A stretch of 64,000 nt of DNA from Pseudomonas brassicacearum subsp. brassicacearum (GCF_008801605.1 NZ_VZPJ01000011.1:62001-126000); one strand, 5' to 3'; positions 25,473 to 34,365 are shown, counted from the first letter of the stretch. The notes: generated by a model not told the origin, from the letters alone. Translations and numbers: made by a program.

Positions 25473-27080
25473 ATGAAGATCCGCACCAAGATCATAGGCT
25501 CGGGGTTGGTCAGTCTTTCTTTTGCGCTATTGCTCGGCGGTATCGGGTTGTGGGGTTATCACTCCATGACCGAGGCCCTGGTGCAGAACGAGACCAGTAT
25601 TTCGGCCATGCGCAAGCACATGGAGGCGGACATGATGCACGACGCCATTCGTGCCGATGTGTTGGCTGCATTGCTGGTGGCACCGGGGGACACTCAGGCG
25701 GCCAAGGAGGTGACGGAGGCATTCGATGAGCATACGCAGCGGATGCGCAAGGTTATCGCCGAAAACGCCGAGGCCAAGTTGCCAGGGGATGTCGCCAAGG
25801 CGATTGGCGAGCTCAAACCACAGGTCGAAACCTATATCGACAAAGCCAAGCAAATAATCGGCAAGGCACTGAGTGGTTCCCAGGATGGCCATGCGTTGCG
25901 CGCAGAGTTCGACAAGGCGTTTTCAGCGCTGGAGGAACGCAACGAGGCGGTGAGCGAACTGATCGAGAACCAGGCGCAGTCGTCCCGCGAGCATCAGGAC
26001 AGCAGCATTCAAACCTCGCAAACCTGGCTGATCGTTACCTTGTTGGCCACTTGTGTGGCGCTGGCGCTGTTGTCGTGGAGCCTGCTCAAGGCGGTACTTA
26101 CGCCGCTGAACAAGATCATCCTCAATACCCAGGCGATTTCCCAAGGGGACTTGCAGCGCTCGATGGGGGCCCAGAGCAAGGATGAGCTGGGTCAGTTGCA
26201 AGGTGTGATCGAGCAGATGCAGACCAATCTGCGGCAGATGATCGCCACTATCCGCGGTCAGAGCGATGAGTTGCACGGCACGTCCCGGCACCTGGGCGAT
26301 ACGGCGCGGCAGATTGTGTCCAGCGCCGATCAGCAGGCCCAGAGCGCGACCAGCATGGCGGCAAGCATGGAGCAGATGATAGCGAACATCAGCCAGATCC
26401 ATCAGCACGCCGACAGCGCCCGGACGATTTCCGCGCAGTCCGAACATTTGGCGAGCAGCGGTGGCCAGGTGATTCTCGGGGTGGTGGAGGGCATGAACCG
26501 GATCGCTGAAGTGGTCAACCAGTCGTCCAGCAAGATCACGGCACTGGACGCATCGTCCGAGGACATTCATTCCATCATCCAGGTGATCAAGAGCATCGCC
26601 GAGCAGACCAATTTGCTGGCCCTCAACGCCGCCATCGAAGCCGCCCGTGCCGGTGAGGCGGGGCGTGGTTTTGCGGTGGTGGCCGACGAGGTGCGCAACC
26701 TGGCGGCGCGCACCACGCAGTCCACCCAGGAAATCACCGCGATGATCGAGCGCATCCAGTCCAGCGCCCGGGACGCGGTGGCGAACATGCAGGCGTGCGT
26801 CAGCCGTGTGGACGAAGGCGTCAACCTGGCCCAGCAGGCCGGGGTGTCCATCAGCGAAATCCGCACCGGTGCCCGGCATGCGGCCGAAGTGGTGGAGGAA
26901 ATTTCCCACACCATTGCCGAGCAGTCCAAGGCCAGTGATGAGATGGCTCAGCGGGTGGAGTCGATTGCCGAGCAGTCCCGCGAGAACACCCGCTCGATTC
27001 ACACCCTGACGCAAACAGCGGATCAATTGAACAATGCGGCAGGGTCGATGCAGGCTTCGGTGCAGCAGTTCAAGATTTGA
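25473..27080 (+). CDS. Methyl-accepting chemotaxis protein
   Basis: 535-residue membrane chemoreceptor. TM1 about residues 8-30, a periplasmic helical sensor (about 31-185, four-helix-bundle type with KHMEADMMHDAIRADVLAAL), TM2 about 190-212, HAMP, and a cytoplasmic signalling domain with the hairpin tip EQTNLLALNAAIEAARAGE and VVADEVRNLAARTTQSTQEI. It signals to CheA/CheW. Ligand unknown. ATG 25473 follows CAGGAG; the longer upstream frame contains no sensible N-terminus. Confidence 0.92.
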   Translation: MKIRTKIIGSGLVSLSFALLLGGIGLWGYHSMTEALVQNETSISAMRKHMEADMMHDAIRADVLAALLVAPGDTQAAKEVTEAFDEHTQRMRKVIAENAEAKLPGDVAKAIGELKPQVETYIDKAKQIIGKALSGSQDGHALRAEFDKAFSALEERNEAVSELIENQAQSSREHQDSSIQTSQTWLIVTLLATCVALALLSWSLLKAVLTPLNKIILNTQAISQGDLQRSMGAQSKDELGQLQGVIEQMQTNLRQMIATIRGQSDELHGTSRHLGDTARQIVSSADQQAQSATSMAASMEQMIANISQIHQHADSARTISAQSEHLASSGGQVILGVVEGMNRIAEVVNQSSSKITALDASSEDIHSIIQVIKSIAEQTNLLALNAAIEAARAGEAGRGFAVVADEVRNLAARTTQSTQEITAMIERIQSSARDAVANMQACVSRVDEGVNLAQQAGVSISEIRTGARHAAEVVEEISHTIAEQSKASDEMAQRVESIAEQSRENTRSIHTLTQTADQLNNAAGSMQASVQQFKI

Positions 27081-27165
27081 TCAATCGACTGTGCTTCTGT
27101 GACGAGGCTTGCTCCTGTTGGCTGCGTGGCAACCTCTGATTTCAATAATCACGAATTGTTGAAAA

Positions 27166-27199
27166 TTATGGCTGGGCAATAATTATTGCCCAGCCATAA
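27166..27199 (-). terminator. Perfect 34-bp palindrome, probable terminator of the xre-res operon
   Basis: TTATGGCTGGGCAATAA (27166-27182) is followed with no spacer by its exact reverse complement (27183-27199). On the minus strand TTTT follows at once, so it should end the RES toxin mRNA; on the plus strand there is no T run after it, but it also faces the MCP gene 3' end. Confidence 0.75.
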
Positions 27200-27218
27200 A
27201 ACGCCGTAGAAACCTGAC

Positions 27219-27896
27219 TCACACCTCGCTCACCTCAAACACAAACGAAATCTCCCGCTTCTGGGCACTCCAGACGTACCGAATGTGCTTGCCCTGCGTC
27301 GGAATCGAAACAGCCGGCGGGCGAAACGCGGCCACGCATTCGTGGCCGGGCAGGCGGACGCTGTTGTACAGCAGCCCCCAGGACAGGGTTTCACGCAGCT
27401 GCCGGGCAAACACTTGGGACGGGCCGTAGGCGGTAGGGTCCGGGTTGTGGAGGTGGGGGTAGTCGTGGCGGATGTCGTGCAGGGGTTTGACGACCTTGTT
27501 GACGTAGGTGCGCATGGTCAACTCCAGGTCCGGCTCGTTGGTCGCGCCAAGGAATCGCGCCTGGTGATAGCAGGTCTCGGCGATGGCGGCTTCCTGGCTG
27601 CTGGCCGCGTAGTAGACACCGAAGGTGCCGTCGCTGAAGCGGCTGCTTTTGCCGATGTGGGTAAACGCCGCCATCACCGGCGAGGAGCCGGGCCCGGAAA
27701 TGCGGTCTTCGGGGCGTACCCGGGACAGCACGCCGGCTTGTTCCATCAGCCGATCGTTGGTCAACGCTTCCAGAGCGTAGGCCGTGGGCAGGTCTTCCGG
27801 GTCGAGTACGTCTTCAAACAGCGAAATCGGCGGGAAGCTGCTGTTGACGATCCGATAGGCCCGTTTCCATTGCGGGTCCGCCAGTGGTGGCACCAT
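27219..27896 (-). CDS. RES domain toxin (NAD+ phosphorylase/glycohydrolase family)
   Basis: 225 residues with the RES domain: AYRIVNSSFPP, the Arg/Tyr/Glu region FGVYYAASSQEAAIAETCYHQ, and a late Ser in YNSVRLPGHECVAAF. Known members of this family deplete NAD+ in the absence of antitoxin. ATG 27896 overlaps the stop of the antitoxin gene (TAATG); the longer frame start at 28019 lies inside the antitoxin gene. Confidence 0.88.
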   Translation of the reverse strand: MVPPLADPQWKRAYRIVNSSFPPISLFEDVLDPEDLPTAYALEALTNDRLMEQAGVLSRVRPEDRISGPGSSPVMAAFTHIGKSSRFSDGTFGVYYAASSQEAAIAETCYHQARFLGATNEPDLELTMRTYVNKVVKPLHDIRHDYPHLHNPDPTAYGPSQVFARQLRETLSWGLLYNSVRLPGHECVAAFRPPAVSIPTQGKHIRYVWSAQKREISFVFEVSEV

Positions 27897-28306
27897 TAAC
27901 CGCGCACTCCGTCGAGGTATCGCCGCACATCGGCGATGTCCACCACCCGCCCTGTCAGCATGTAGGACAGCGCCGACTGGCCGTTGAACGGTGCCGCGGT
28001 GTTGGGGCTGCTGACCCATTGATAAGCACGGTCCCGGCTGTTGCTGAAGATAATACTCAGCGCCTTGTGAATACCCATGAGGTAGGAAATGCGCTCGAGC
28101 GTATCGCGAGGCAGCTTCACGTTTTCCGGCAATTGTTTGTATTTGTAGAAGGTCGTGTTCCCCACCTTGCCCAACAATGTTCGCTGCTGCTCGACGCTGC
28201 AGCCCCAGAGCGCCATGAGGTTGAAGAAAAACTTCAACGCGACTCGACCCGCATCCGGGGAATCCAATTGTTGCTGTGCGTTGAGGGTAATGGAGGAAGT
28301 CGCCAT
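27896..28306 (-). CDS. Xre/MbcA/ParS family antitoxin partner of RES toxin
   Basis: 136 residues. Helical N-terminal part with LLGKVGNTTFYKYKQLPENVKLPRDTLERISYLMGIHKALSIIF (Xre-like helix-turn-helix) and C-terminal DUF2384-like toxin-binding segment PNTAAPFNGQSALSYMLTGRVVDIADVRRYLDGVRG. Antitoxin-first order with TAATG coupling to the toxin is the usual arrangement and ensures excess antitoxin. Confidence 0.88.
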   Translation of the reverse strand: MATSSITLNAQQQLDSPDAGRVALKFFFNLMALWGCSVEQQRTLLGKVGNTTFYKYKQLPENVKLPRDTLERISYLMGIHKALSIIFSNSRDRAYQWVSSPNTAAPFNGQSALSYMLTGRVVDIADVRRYLDGVRG

Positions 28307-28701
28307 GGGTTTGGGCTCCTTTGTCGCGGGGTGGTGCTTAAAGGATAGTACAGATGTGGATTATTTTTAAGTTTTTATTCGCAAGTGGACTCAACAGATC
28401 CCCTATTTGAACAATTCGGCATGACTTCCCAAGTCAACAAACGTAACCAGGGTCGGGCGTAAAACTCACGCAGGATTTTTCGCAAGACAGTCCACCTATG
28501 ACCCTGCTAACTGATCCCGGCCAGCACCGACTGGGCAAAATCCCCAAATCCCGCATAAGCTCCAACCATCGCATCTCAGCGCTTTTCGGCACAAAATCGC
28601 GACAACCGTGGCAAGGTGCATGATGATAGCCCGCATGCACTGCCTGGCCCGGATCAGGTGCACAACAATAGCGAGCCCACTTAAGCAGAGGGCATTACCT
28701 C
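28307..28701. other. Intergenic region between xre antitoxin and LysR genes
   Basis: 395 bp of upstream DNA for two divergent genes. The first 60 bp are AT-rich and probably hold the autoregulated TA promoter. A 68-residue minus-strand open frame (28434-28640) has no recognisable content. I see no repeat or RNA structure worth naming. Confidence 0.5.
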
Positions 28702-29628
28702 ATGGATAGCAGAACCCTACGCAACCTCATGCGTATCGTGCAGACCGGCTCGTTGTCGGCAGCGGCCGAGCATTCGTGCCTCACGGTGCAGGCGTTGGCG
28801 GCGCAGTTGAACAAGGTCGAGGAACAGTTCGGTTTCCGGTTGTTCCGGCGCTCGAACAAGGGCCTGACGTTGACGAGCCAAGGCTCGGAACTGACCCCCT
28901 TCATGGATCAGGTGCTGGTTGCCACCCGGCAGTTGGAGGAGAAAGTCGCGGCGCTCAAGACCCCGCGACAGCGCACGCTCAGAGTGGCGCTCAATACCAC
29001 CCTGCCGGCAGAGTTCAACCGGCGAATGATCGACCGGTTGATCGCTGTGTTCCCCCAGTATCAGCTGGAATTCAGCTACGCCGAGTCGATGGAGAACCTG
29101 AGCAAGCTCAGGAATGAAGATTTTGACCTGGCGATCCTGATCGGCCAGCAACAGGGCGGTTTTACCAGCATCACCATGCCCGATGTGCAGGTGCGGGTGG
29201 TCGGCGCCCATTGTGGCGACGCAGACGATTCCCTTGGCCTGCTCGGTGACAAGTTTCAGGTGCGTCCGGCAGAAGAATGTCCGTATTCCCACAGTTTCCT
29301 GCGCTTTCTCGACGCCGGCCTGGGCGAGTACGGCTCGAGCCAGCGCATGGTGTATTCCTGCAGTGAGACGCTGACGTTGTCGTTGATCACTCAGCTCGAT
29401 GGCTTGGGGCTGGTGTCCCGGGAAGCCGCGTTGCGCAACGGCCTGGCGATTTTCCCGGATTTCGAGGACTTCCTTGAGGTCCGCCTGGCGGTGAACAATC
29501 CGGAGTTGTCCGGCCAGGCACTGCACGATGTGGTGGACCTGACGCTACAGGAACGAACCGAGCGCGATGTACGCCGCCGTGCCCACCGCCACACTGAGAA
29601 ACAGGTTGCGGCTGAAATACGCACATAA
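28702..29628 (+). CDS. LysR family transcriptional regulator
   Basis: 308 residues. N-terminal HTH MDSRTLRNLMRIVQTGSLSAAAEHS and QALAAQLNKVEEQFGFRLF, then a periplasmic-binding-like effector domain (RTLRVALNTTLPAEF). It is convergent with azlD and its last 84 bp overlap that gene on the opposite strand, which gives an unusual arginine-rich C-terminus (ERTERDVRRRAHRHTEK). It may regulate the azlCD/dioxygenase operon, which is only inference from adjacency. Confidence 0.82.
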   Translation: MDSRTLRNLMRIVQTGSLSAAAEHSCLTVQALAAQLNKVEEQFGFRLFRRSNKGLTLTSQGSELTPFMDQVLVATRQLEEKVAALKTPRQRTLRVALNTTLPAEFNRRMIDRLIAVFPQYQLEFSYAESMENLSKLRNEDFDLAILIGQQQGGFTSITMPDVQVRVVGAHCGDADDSLGLLGDKFQVRPAEECPYSHSFLRFLDAGLGEYGSSQRMVYSCSETLTLSLITQLDGLGLVSREAALRNGLAIFPDFEDFLEVRLAVNNPELSGQALHDVVDLTLQERTERDVRRRAHRHTEKQVAAEIRT

Positions 29629-29862
29629 CAGCGTCGGAATCGCGGCATAAAACTCAGGGCGGTCGAGTTGTATCCGCTGATCCTTGATCAACAAGGGAGT
29701 CAGGCTGATGGCAGCGACGATCGCCACTGGCAGGTATTCCAGGGCGCGGGCGACGAAGGGCGGCCAGTGTTCGGTATTGATCTGCAGCGGCAGGGCGCGT
29801 GGCAGGAAGGTCACGGCCATCATCAGGACCACGACCAGAATCAGGAACGTTTGGTCAGGCAT
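29545..29862 (-). CDS. azlD: AzlD, small subunit of branched-chain amino-acid exporter
   Basis: 105-residue membrane protein with about four helices; RALPLQI and TPLLIKDQ are typical of the AzlD family. It pairs with AzlC to export branched-chain or related amino acids. ATG 29862 overlaps the azlC end by 22 bp. The 3' end overlaps the convergent LysR gene. Confidence 0.88.
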   Translation of the reverse strand: MPDQTFLILVVVLMMAVTFLPRALPLQINTEHWPPFVARALEYLPVAIVAAISLTPLLIKDQRIQLDRPEFYAAIPTLLCAYFSRNLFLSVAVGTAAYIALGSFL

Positions 29863-30554
29863 ACACCCACCCCGCAGCCAACGAACGTGGCAATGAAGAC
29901 ATTGAACGGCGAGCTGCCCAGCAGGCTCAGCCCGCCCATGCAGACGACAGCCGCCAGGGCTGCGATCAGTTTGTTGCGGGTGTTGCACAACGAAACCAGC
30001 ACATAGAGCATCATCGCCGTCAGGGCATAGTCGAGCTGGTATTTGATGAGGTGCGCCGCGTACTGCGCACACACGGCGCCCAGCAAGCCACCGAGCACCC
30101 AGGATGTATGGCAGAACAGGTTGAAGCCGACCAGATAGCGCACGCTCACCGGCGCCCCGCTGCCGAGCTTGACGCTGTGGAACGCGAACGACTCATCCGT
30201 CAGCCCCGCCGCGTAGCACCAGCGCTCGAAACGGCTGAGCCCCAGCGCACGCAGGGCCTTGGCCATGTAGACCGACATCAGCATGTGCCGGGCATTGATC
30301 AGGAACGTGGTGAGCACGATGGTGGTCAGCGACGCGCCGCTGGAAATCAACGCCAGCGCCGCGAATTGCGAAGCGCCCGCGTAAACGAACAGGCACATCG
30401 CCACCGGCAACCACAAGGGCAACCCGGCGTTGACCGCCATCAGACCGAACACAAACGAAACCGTGAAATAACCCGCTACCACCGGACTGGCTTCAGCAAA
30501 GGTACGCGAGGCTTGTGGTTCGACCGCCAGCGGCTGGCTGGAAGTCTTGTTCAT
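29841..30554 (-). CDS. azlC: AzlC, large subunit of branched-chain amino-acid exporter
   Basis: 237 residues, about seven membrane helices. Family motifs: FVYAGASQFAAL, INARHMLMS and the TDESFAFH segment. Forms the exporter with AzlD. Its ATG overlaps the stop of the acetyltransferase gene as ATGA, linking it to the dioxygenase operon. Confidence 0.92.
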   Translation of the reverse strand: MNKTSSQPLAVEPQASRTFAEASPVVAGYFTVSFVFGLMAVNAGLPLWLPVAMCLFVYAGASQFAALALISSGASLTTIVLTTFLINARHMLMSVYMAKALRALGLSRFERWCYAAGLTDESFAFHSVKLGSGAPVSVRYLVGFNLFCHTSWVLGGLLGAVCAQYAAHLIKYQLDYALTAMMLYVLVSLCNTRNKLIAALAAVVCMGGLSLLGSSPFNVFIATFVGCGVGVCLTKRS

Positions 30555-30988
30555 AAATCCCTCTCGAAGGTGATTTCACCCCGGGGCTCACAGAAGCCCT
30601 GGGCCGCCCAGAAGCGCTTGCCGGCCAGATTAGCATCGTCGACGAAAAGGAACATGCGCAGCACGCCGACCCGCTTCATGTCAGCCGATGCGGCTTCGAC
30701 CAGGCGCTGGCCCAGGCCTTTGGTGCGATGCTGCGGGCTGACCGCCAAGTGATTGATGGTGCCACGGGTACCGAGCATGCCGCCGATCACCGCGCCCACC
30801 ACTTCACCGCTCGCATCGATGGCCAGGTAGGCGGTGGTGGTTTCCTGCAATAACACACCGCGCAAGAATCGCGCGTCCTGCCACTCGCAGAACGACACTT
30901 CGTCGAAACCGCGAAAAAACCGCTCCAGTCGCTCGGCGTCCCGGACCATGGTCCGGCGCAACAGGACCTGCTGCGCCGGGTCGTCCAT
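30551..30988 (-). CDS. GNAT N-acetyltransferase
   Basis: 145 residues. Acetyl-CoA motif HRTKGLGQRLVEAA and strand 4 TINHLAVSPQ are clear; C-terminal FLFVDDANLAGKRFWAAQGF completes the fold. Substrate unknown; placement between a free-amino-acid-type dioxygenase and an amino-acid exporter suggests an amino-acid amine as substrate. The ATG at 30988 lies 14 bp after the dioxygenase stop; an earlier in-frame ATG at 31075 would overlap that gene. Confidence 0.8.
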   Translation of the reverse strand: MDDPAQQVLLRRTMVRDAERLERFFRGFDEVSFCEWQDARFLRGVLLQETTTAYLAIDASGEVVGAVIGGMLGTRGTINHLAVSPQHRTKGLGQRLVEAASADMKRVGVLRMFLFVDDANLAGKRFWAAQGFCEPRGEITFERDL

Positions 30989-31001
30989 GGGTTCGAGCCG
31001 T

Positions 31002-31748
31002 TCAGCGAACAATGTCGAAAGCGGTCCCGGGCCGCGAGAAGGAGATGGCCAGGATCTGCCGGTACGCCATGTCATGGCTATGGGTGTTGCGCGCCGGGGT
31101 CACGTAATGGCGCATGTCACGATCCAGGAAGAACGTGGTGTCGAGGATGTCCTCGTAGGTCGTCGCCGCCAGCTGTTCTTCCTGGGCGCTGTACAAGCGG
31201 CTTTCCGCACCCGCCACATTCTGACGGCCCCAGAAGTGCACGCCGCTGAACGGATAGCCGTCGCAGTGAATCCCTTCGGGGGTGATTTCCAGTTGTTTGC
31301 CCGGCTTGATCTCGATGCGGATCTGATGGATCTGGCACTGCCAGATTTCATCGTGCAGTTCCTGTGGCAGGACGTTCTTGTAAACCTCGAAGTCCGTGTC
31401 GATCAGGCTGCGCATCACCGGCGAATTGATCACTTCGTTGGAGAAATCCTGGAAGTGTCGCTCCAGTCCACCGACATAGCTGTTGTTGGCCTTGGACTGA
31501 ATGTAGGCCCGGTGTTCGAGCTGCGTGAGCTCACGGGTCGTAGGGTTGTATTCGAAGTCGCTGTAGCGGCGAAAACGCATGCCTGACTCGGCCTGGCCGT
31601 AGTAACTGTCGGGCTCCATGTTTTCCCAGCTTTTGGTCAGCCGGACAAAATCGCCGAAATGACCGTAGAGGTTGAAGTCCCCACCGCGAACGTTGACGTA
31701 TTTGTCACGTCTTAGCGCTTCGCCCACTTCCCTGTTCAGAACGATCAT
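31002..31748 (-). CDS. 2-oxoglutarate/Fe(II) dioxygenase, free amino-acid hydroxylase-like
   Basis: 248 residues of the 2OG-Fe dioxygenase family that includes L-isoleucine 4-hydroxylase IDO and related free amino-acid oxygenases. The iron facial triad can be read: His161-Cys-Asp163 (GIHCDGYPFSG) and a distal His in NTHSHD (223 or 225), with Arg230 or Arg239 for 2-oxoglutarate. It heads a minus-strand operon with GNAT, azlC and azlD, which would hydroxylate, acetylate and export an amino acid. The exact substrate is unknown. Confidence 0.82.
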   Translation of the reverse strand: MIVLNREVGEALRRDKYVNVRGGDFNLYGHFGDFVRLTKSWENMEPDSYYGQAESGMRFRRYSDFEYNPTTRELTQLEHRAYIQSKANNSYVGGLERHFQDFSNEVINSPVMRSLIDTDFEVYKNVLPQELHDEIWQCQIHQIRIEIKPGKQLEITPEGIHCDGYPFSGVHFWGRQNVAGAESRLYSAQEEQLAATTYEDILDTTFFLDRDMRHYVTPARNTHSHDMAYRQILAISFSRPGTAFDIVR

Positions 31749-31968
31749 TTTTCATAGGTCTCCGCTGCATTGAGCGGCCTAATCTAGTAGGTGCAGGATT
31801 TACGTCCATGAGAAAGTATTTGAGGCATTTCAAGCGGTGCTTGAAACGGCGGATAAAGCCGCATTAGTACGACTTTTGCTCGGGAAAACAGGCGGTTCCA
31901 GCGTTGTTTTTTGCGTTAAAAGCCAAAAGCACCCGAGTTTGAGGCCGCAACGCTATTCACTTCAGGCA

Positions 31969-31996
31969 TGGCGAGGGAGCAAGCCCCCTCGCCACG
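31969..31996. repeat. Palindromic unit GCGAGGGAGC-GCCCCCTCGC
   Basis: CATGGCGAGGGAGCAAG then CCCCCTCGCCACGG, an imperfect palindrome of the third repeat class (see 63373), 30 bp downstream of the oprD-like gene end. Confidence 0.6.
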
Positions 31997-32025
31997 GTTT
32001 TATCCACTTACAACGCGATCAGGCA

Positions 32026-33312
32026 TCAGAAGACGTTGATCGGGTAATCCACGAACACCCGCAGCTCATTGCCGCTGACGTTGTACTCGCTGGACTTCTG
32101 CGACACCCGCAGCACGGAACTGCGCAACCTTACGCTCAAGTCCTTGGCCGGGCCGCTCTGGACCACGTACTTGAACTGGTTGAAGATCTCGCGCTCGGTA
32201 CCGCCTTCGCTGGTAGAGGTGGTGATGTTGTCGCCACGCACATAAGCGACGTTATAGGTCAGGCCCGGCACGCCGAAGGTGGTGAAGTCCAGGCCATAGC
32301 CCAACTGCCAGCTGCGTTCGTCTTCAGCGTTGAAGTCGGACCAGTAGGAGTTGGCCAGGTAGATCGTGTTACCACCATCACCCACCCGATTCTGCTCGCG
32401 CTGATAGCCGCCGTAGGCATAACCCAGGTTGCTGTCGCCGGTGCTGCGCTGGTGGGCGAGCGTGAAGCTGTGCGGGCCTGTGGCGAAGGTGGCAGCCAGG
32501 CTCCAGATCTTGTTGTCATCGCCGGTGACGTTGTTTTCACGAACGTAGCTGTTATCCAGCTTGGTGCGATAGCCGTTGAAATCCAGGGTCAGGGACTGAT
32601 CCTTGGCCAGCGGGAACACATAGTTGGCGTTCACGTATTGCTTCTTCAATACGTCCTCGACATCCGAAGCGTAGAGCGAAGCCTTGAACTGCTCGGTGAA
32701 CTGATAGCTGCCGCCCAAGACGTTGATCGACTTCAGGCCACCGCTGTCGCGGCCTTCGGCGCTCTTGCGCGATTCGGCGGTGAAGCGGCCGGCATTGAGT
32801 TCCAGGCCCTTGATCTCCTTGGAGGTGATCAGCGTACCGGTGTAGCTTTCCGGCAGCAGGCGCGAGTTGTCATAGCTGAGCACCGGCAGGGCCGGCATCT
32901 GGTCGCCGTAGGCCAGCACGGTGTTGGAGACCCGGAACTTGACCGCTGCGCCGAACTTGGACAGATCATCGGCCGCGTTGCCGCTGTCGCCTTGCTTGAA
33001 GAAGTCGATGCCGCCCGCACCGCTGCGGCCTTTACCGCCGTCCAGACGCAGCGCGTACAGGCCGAACGCATCCACACCGACACCCACGGTGCCCTGGGTG
33101 AAACCGGACGAGAAGGTACCTATGGCCGCCTGGCCCCATTCGGCCTTGTCTTCGTTGCCATCTTTGTAGTCGCGGTTGATATAAGCGTTGCGCAACAGCA
33201 CTTTCAAGCTGCTGTCTTCAACGAACCCTTTGGACTCAGCCTGGTCGTTGGCCATGGCGTGTGTCGTGCTCAAGATCCCCAGTGCGATCAAACTAATGCG
33301 CTTGTTCAACAT
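32026..33312 (-). CDS. OprD family outer-membrane porin
   Basis: 428 residues with signal peptide ending near ALGILSTTHAMA-ND. OprD family signs: FVEDSSLKVLLRNAYINRDY at the mature N-terminus, alternating beta strands, and the C-terminal aromatic strand ending VDYPINVF. OprD-type channels take up amino acids or small aromatic acids; the substrate here is not deducible. Monocistronic; its upstream region ends in a strong hairpin at 33408. Confidence 0.92.
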   Translation of the reverse strand: MLNKRISLIALGILSTTHAMANDQAESKGFVEDSSLKVLLRNAYINRDYKDGNEDKAEWGQAAIGTFSSGFTQGTVGVGVDAFGLYALRLDGGKGRSGAGGIDFFKQGDSGNAADDLSKFGAAVKFRVSNTVLAYGDQMPALPVLSYDNSRLLPESYTGTLITSKEIKGLELNAGRFTAESRKSAEGRDSGGLKSINVLGGSYQFTEQFKASLYASDVEDVLKKQYVNANYVFPLAKDQSLTLDFNGYRTKLDNSYVRENNVTGDDNKIWSLAATFATGPHSFTLAHQRSTGDSNLGYAYGGYQREQNRVGDGGNTIYLANSYWSDFNAEDERSWQLGYGLDFTTFGVPGLTYNVAYVRGDNITTSTSEGGTEREIFNQFKYVVQSGPAKDLSVRLRSSVLRVSQKSSEYNVSGNELRVFVDYPINVF

Positions 33313-33407
33313 GATTATTTTCCTTGTACGGGTTGATACGCACTGCGGCGGGCAACCGAAATGGCGCTTTTGCGCTCTTTTTCGGACTCTTGCTCCTGAA
33401 AATAATG

Positions 33408-33445
33408 AAAAGGCCCGCCCACGAATGATCGTGTCGGGCCTTTTT
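33408..33445. terminator. Bidirectional hairpin downstream of the dsbA-like gene
   Basis: AAAAGGCCCG (33408-33417) and CGGGCCTTTTT (33435-33445) with an inner ACGA/TCGT. It can end minus-strand transcription of the DsbA-family gene before the oprD promoter. Confidence 0.75.
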
Positions 33446-33562
33446 ATTATTTAAGAGTCATGGCTGTTAGCCACAGGCGTAGGACGAATCCTAGTCTCGC
33501 CCTCAACGGTGTGTCAATTTCGTGAATCGTCTGTAATTAGGCGAAAAACATCTAAGAATCGA

Positions 33563-34234
33563 TCAAAACGAACAACCATCCAGACCGCAGGCCGACGATG
33601 GCGTAGAGGCCTGCTCCGGCAAGACTTGCGTCAGCCATTGGGCGAATGCCTCGGGTTTGCCGAGCCAAGGGCCGATGTCGATCAGCGTGAACTGGCCGTC
33701 CTGCTCCAGGGCAAAGGTCGGGAAACCCTGGCCGCCGGCCTGGGCCAGCAAGGTACGACTGGCCTTGATATGCCCCTGCACGTCAACCGCGCGCAACGCC
33801 GCCAGGAACGCCTGGGCCGGCAGGCCAATGGATTGAGCGAGCTCCAGCAGGACGGCTTCGTCAGCGATGCGCCGGCCTTCGACGTAGTGCGCGGTTTGCA
33901 GGCGCCCGAGCAATTCCAGGCCGTGGCCGCCGAGCTCTTCGGCAGCGAGGATGGCGGCGGTCGGCGGCGCCGAATCGAACACGGCGCTGTGGTCACGCAG
34001 CAAACCTTCGAAATAGGCCTCGCCAAACGGCTGTCCGGAATATTCGGCGATGCGCCGGTCGTGGGGCATCACGTAATTGCGCAATTGTGGCGAGACCTGC
34101 TGGCGATTGGCACCGGTCATCATGCCGCCGCCATGGGCAATCACCGGCAATACGCTTCGGGCGGCCTGCACCAGCGGCTTGGCGCCGTAGCACCAGCCGC
34201 ACAGCGGGTCGTAGATGTAGTGAAGGGTGGTCAT
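33563..34234 (-). CDS. DsbA family protein (FrnE-like thioredoxin fold)
   Basis: 223 residues; redox motif Cys12-Gly-Trp-Cys15 in DPLCGWCYGAK and the cis-Pro loop GGQGFPTFAL. No signal peptide, so it is likely cytoplasmic, like FrnE or 2-hydroxychromene isomerase-like members. A Cys pair at the far C-terminus (ACGLDGCSF) is a notable extra. Reaction unknown. Confidence 0.85.
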   Translation of the reverse strand: MTTLHYIYDPLCGWCYGAKPLVQAARSVLPVIAHGGGMMTGANRQQVSPQLRNYVMPHDRRIAEYSGQPFGEAYFEGLLRDHSAVFDSAPPTAAILAAEELGGHGLELLGRLQTAHYVEGRRIADEAVLLELAQSIGLPAQAFLAALRAVDVQGHIKASRTLLAQAGGQGFPTFALEQDGQFTLIDIGPWLGKPEAFAQWLTQVLPEQASTPSSACGLDGCSF

Positions 34235-34365
34235 GGGAACTCCGCTAGCCGTCAGGATTCGATGACAGCAGGGTAGCCTCGGGAGGGCTGCGGAAAAACG
34301 CTGGAATGGCTTTCAATCTATTTCGCGGATCGGTCGAATTCCCACTGAATTTGAACACCACCCCT

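Noticed and set aside
28434..28640. 68-codon minus-strand frame between antitoxin and LysR genes
   Set aside because: No ribosome site, no recognisable content, and the region is needed as upstream DNA for both neighbours.
31837..33336. 499-codon plus-strand open frame opposite the OprD gene
   Set aside because: The OprD reading on the minus strand has a signal peptide and C-terminal porin strand; the plus frame has neither start signal nor domain.
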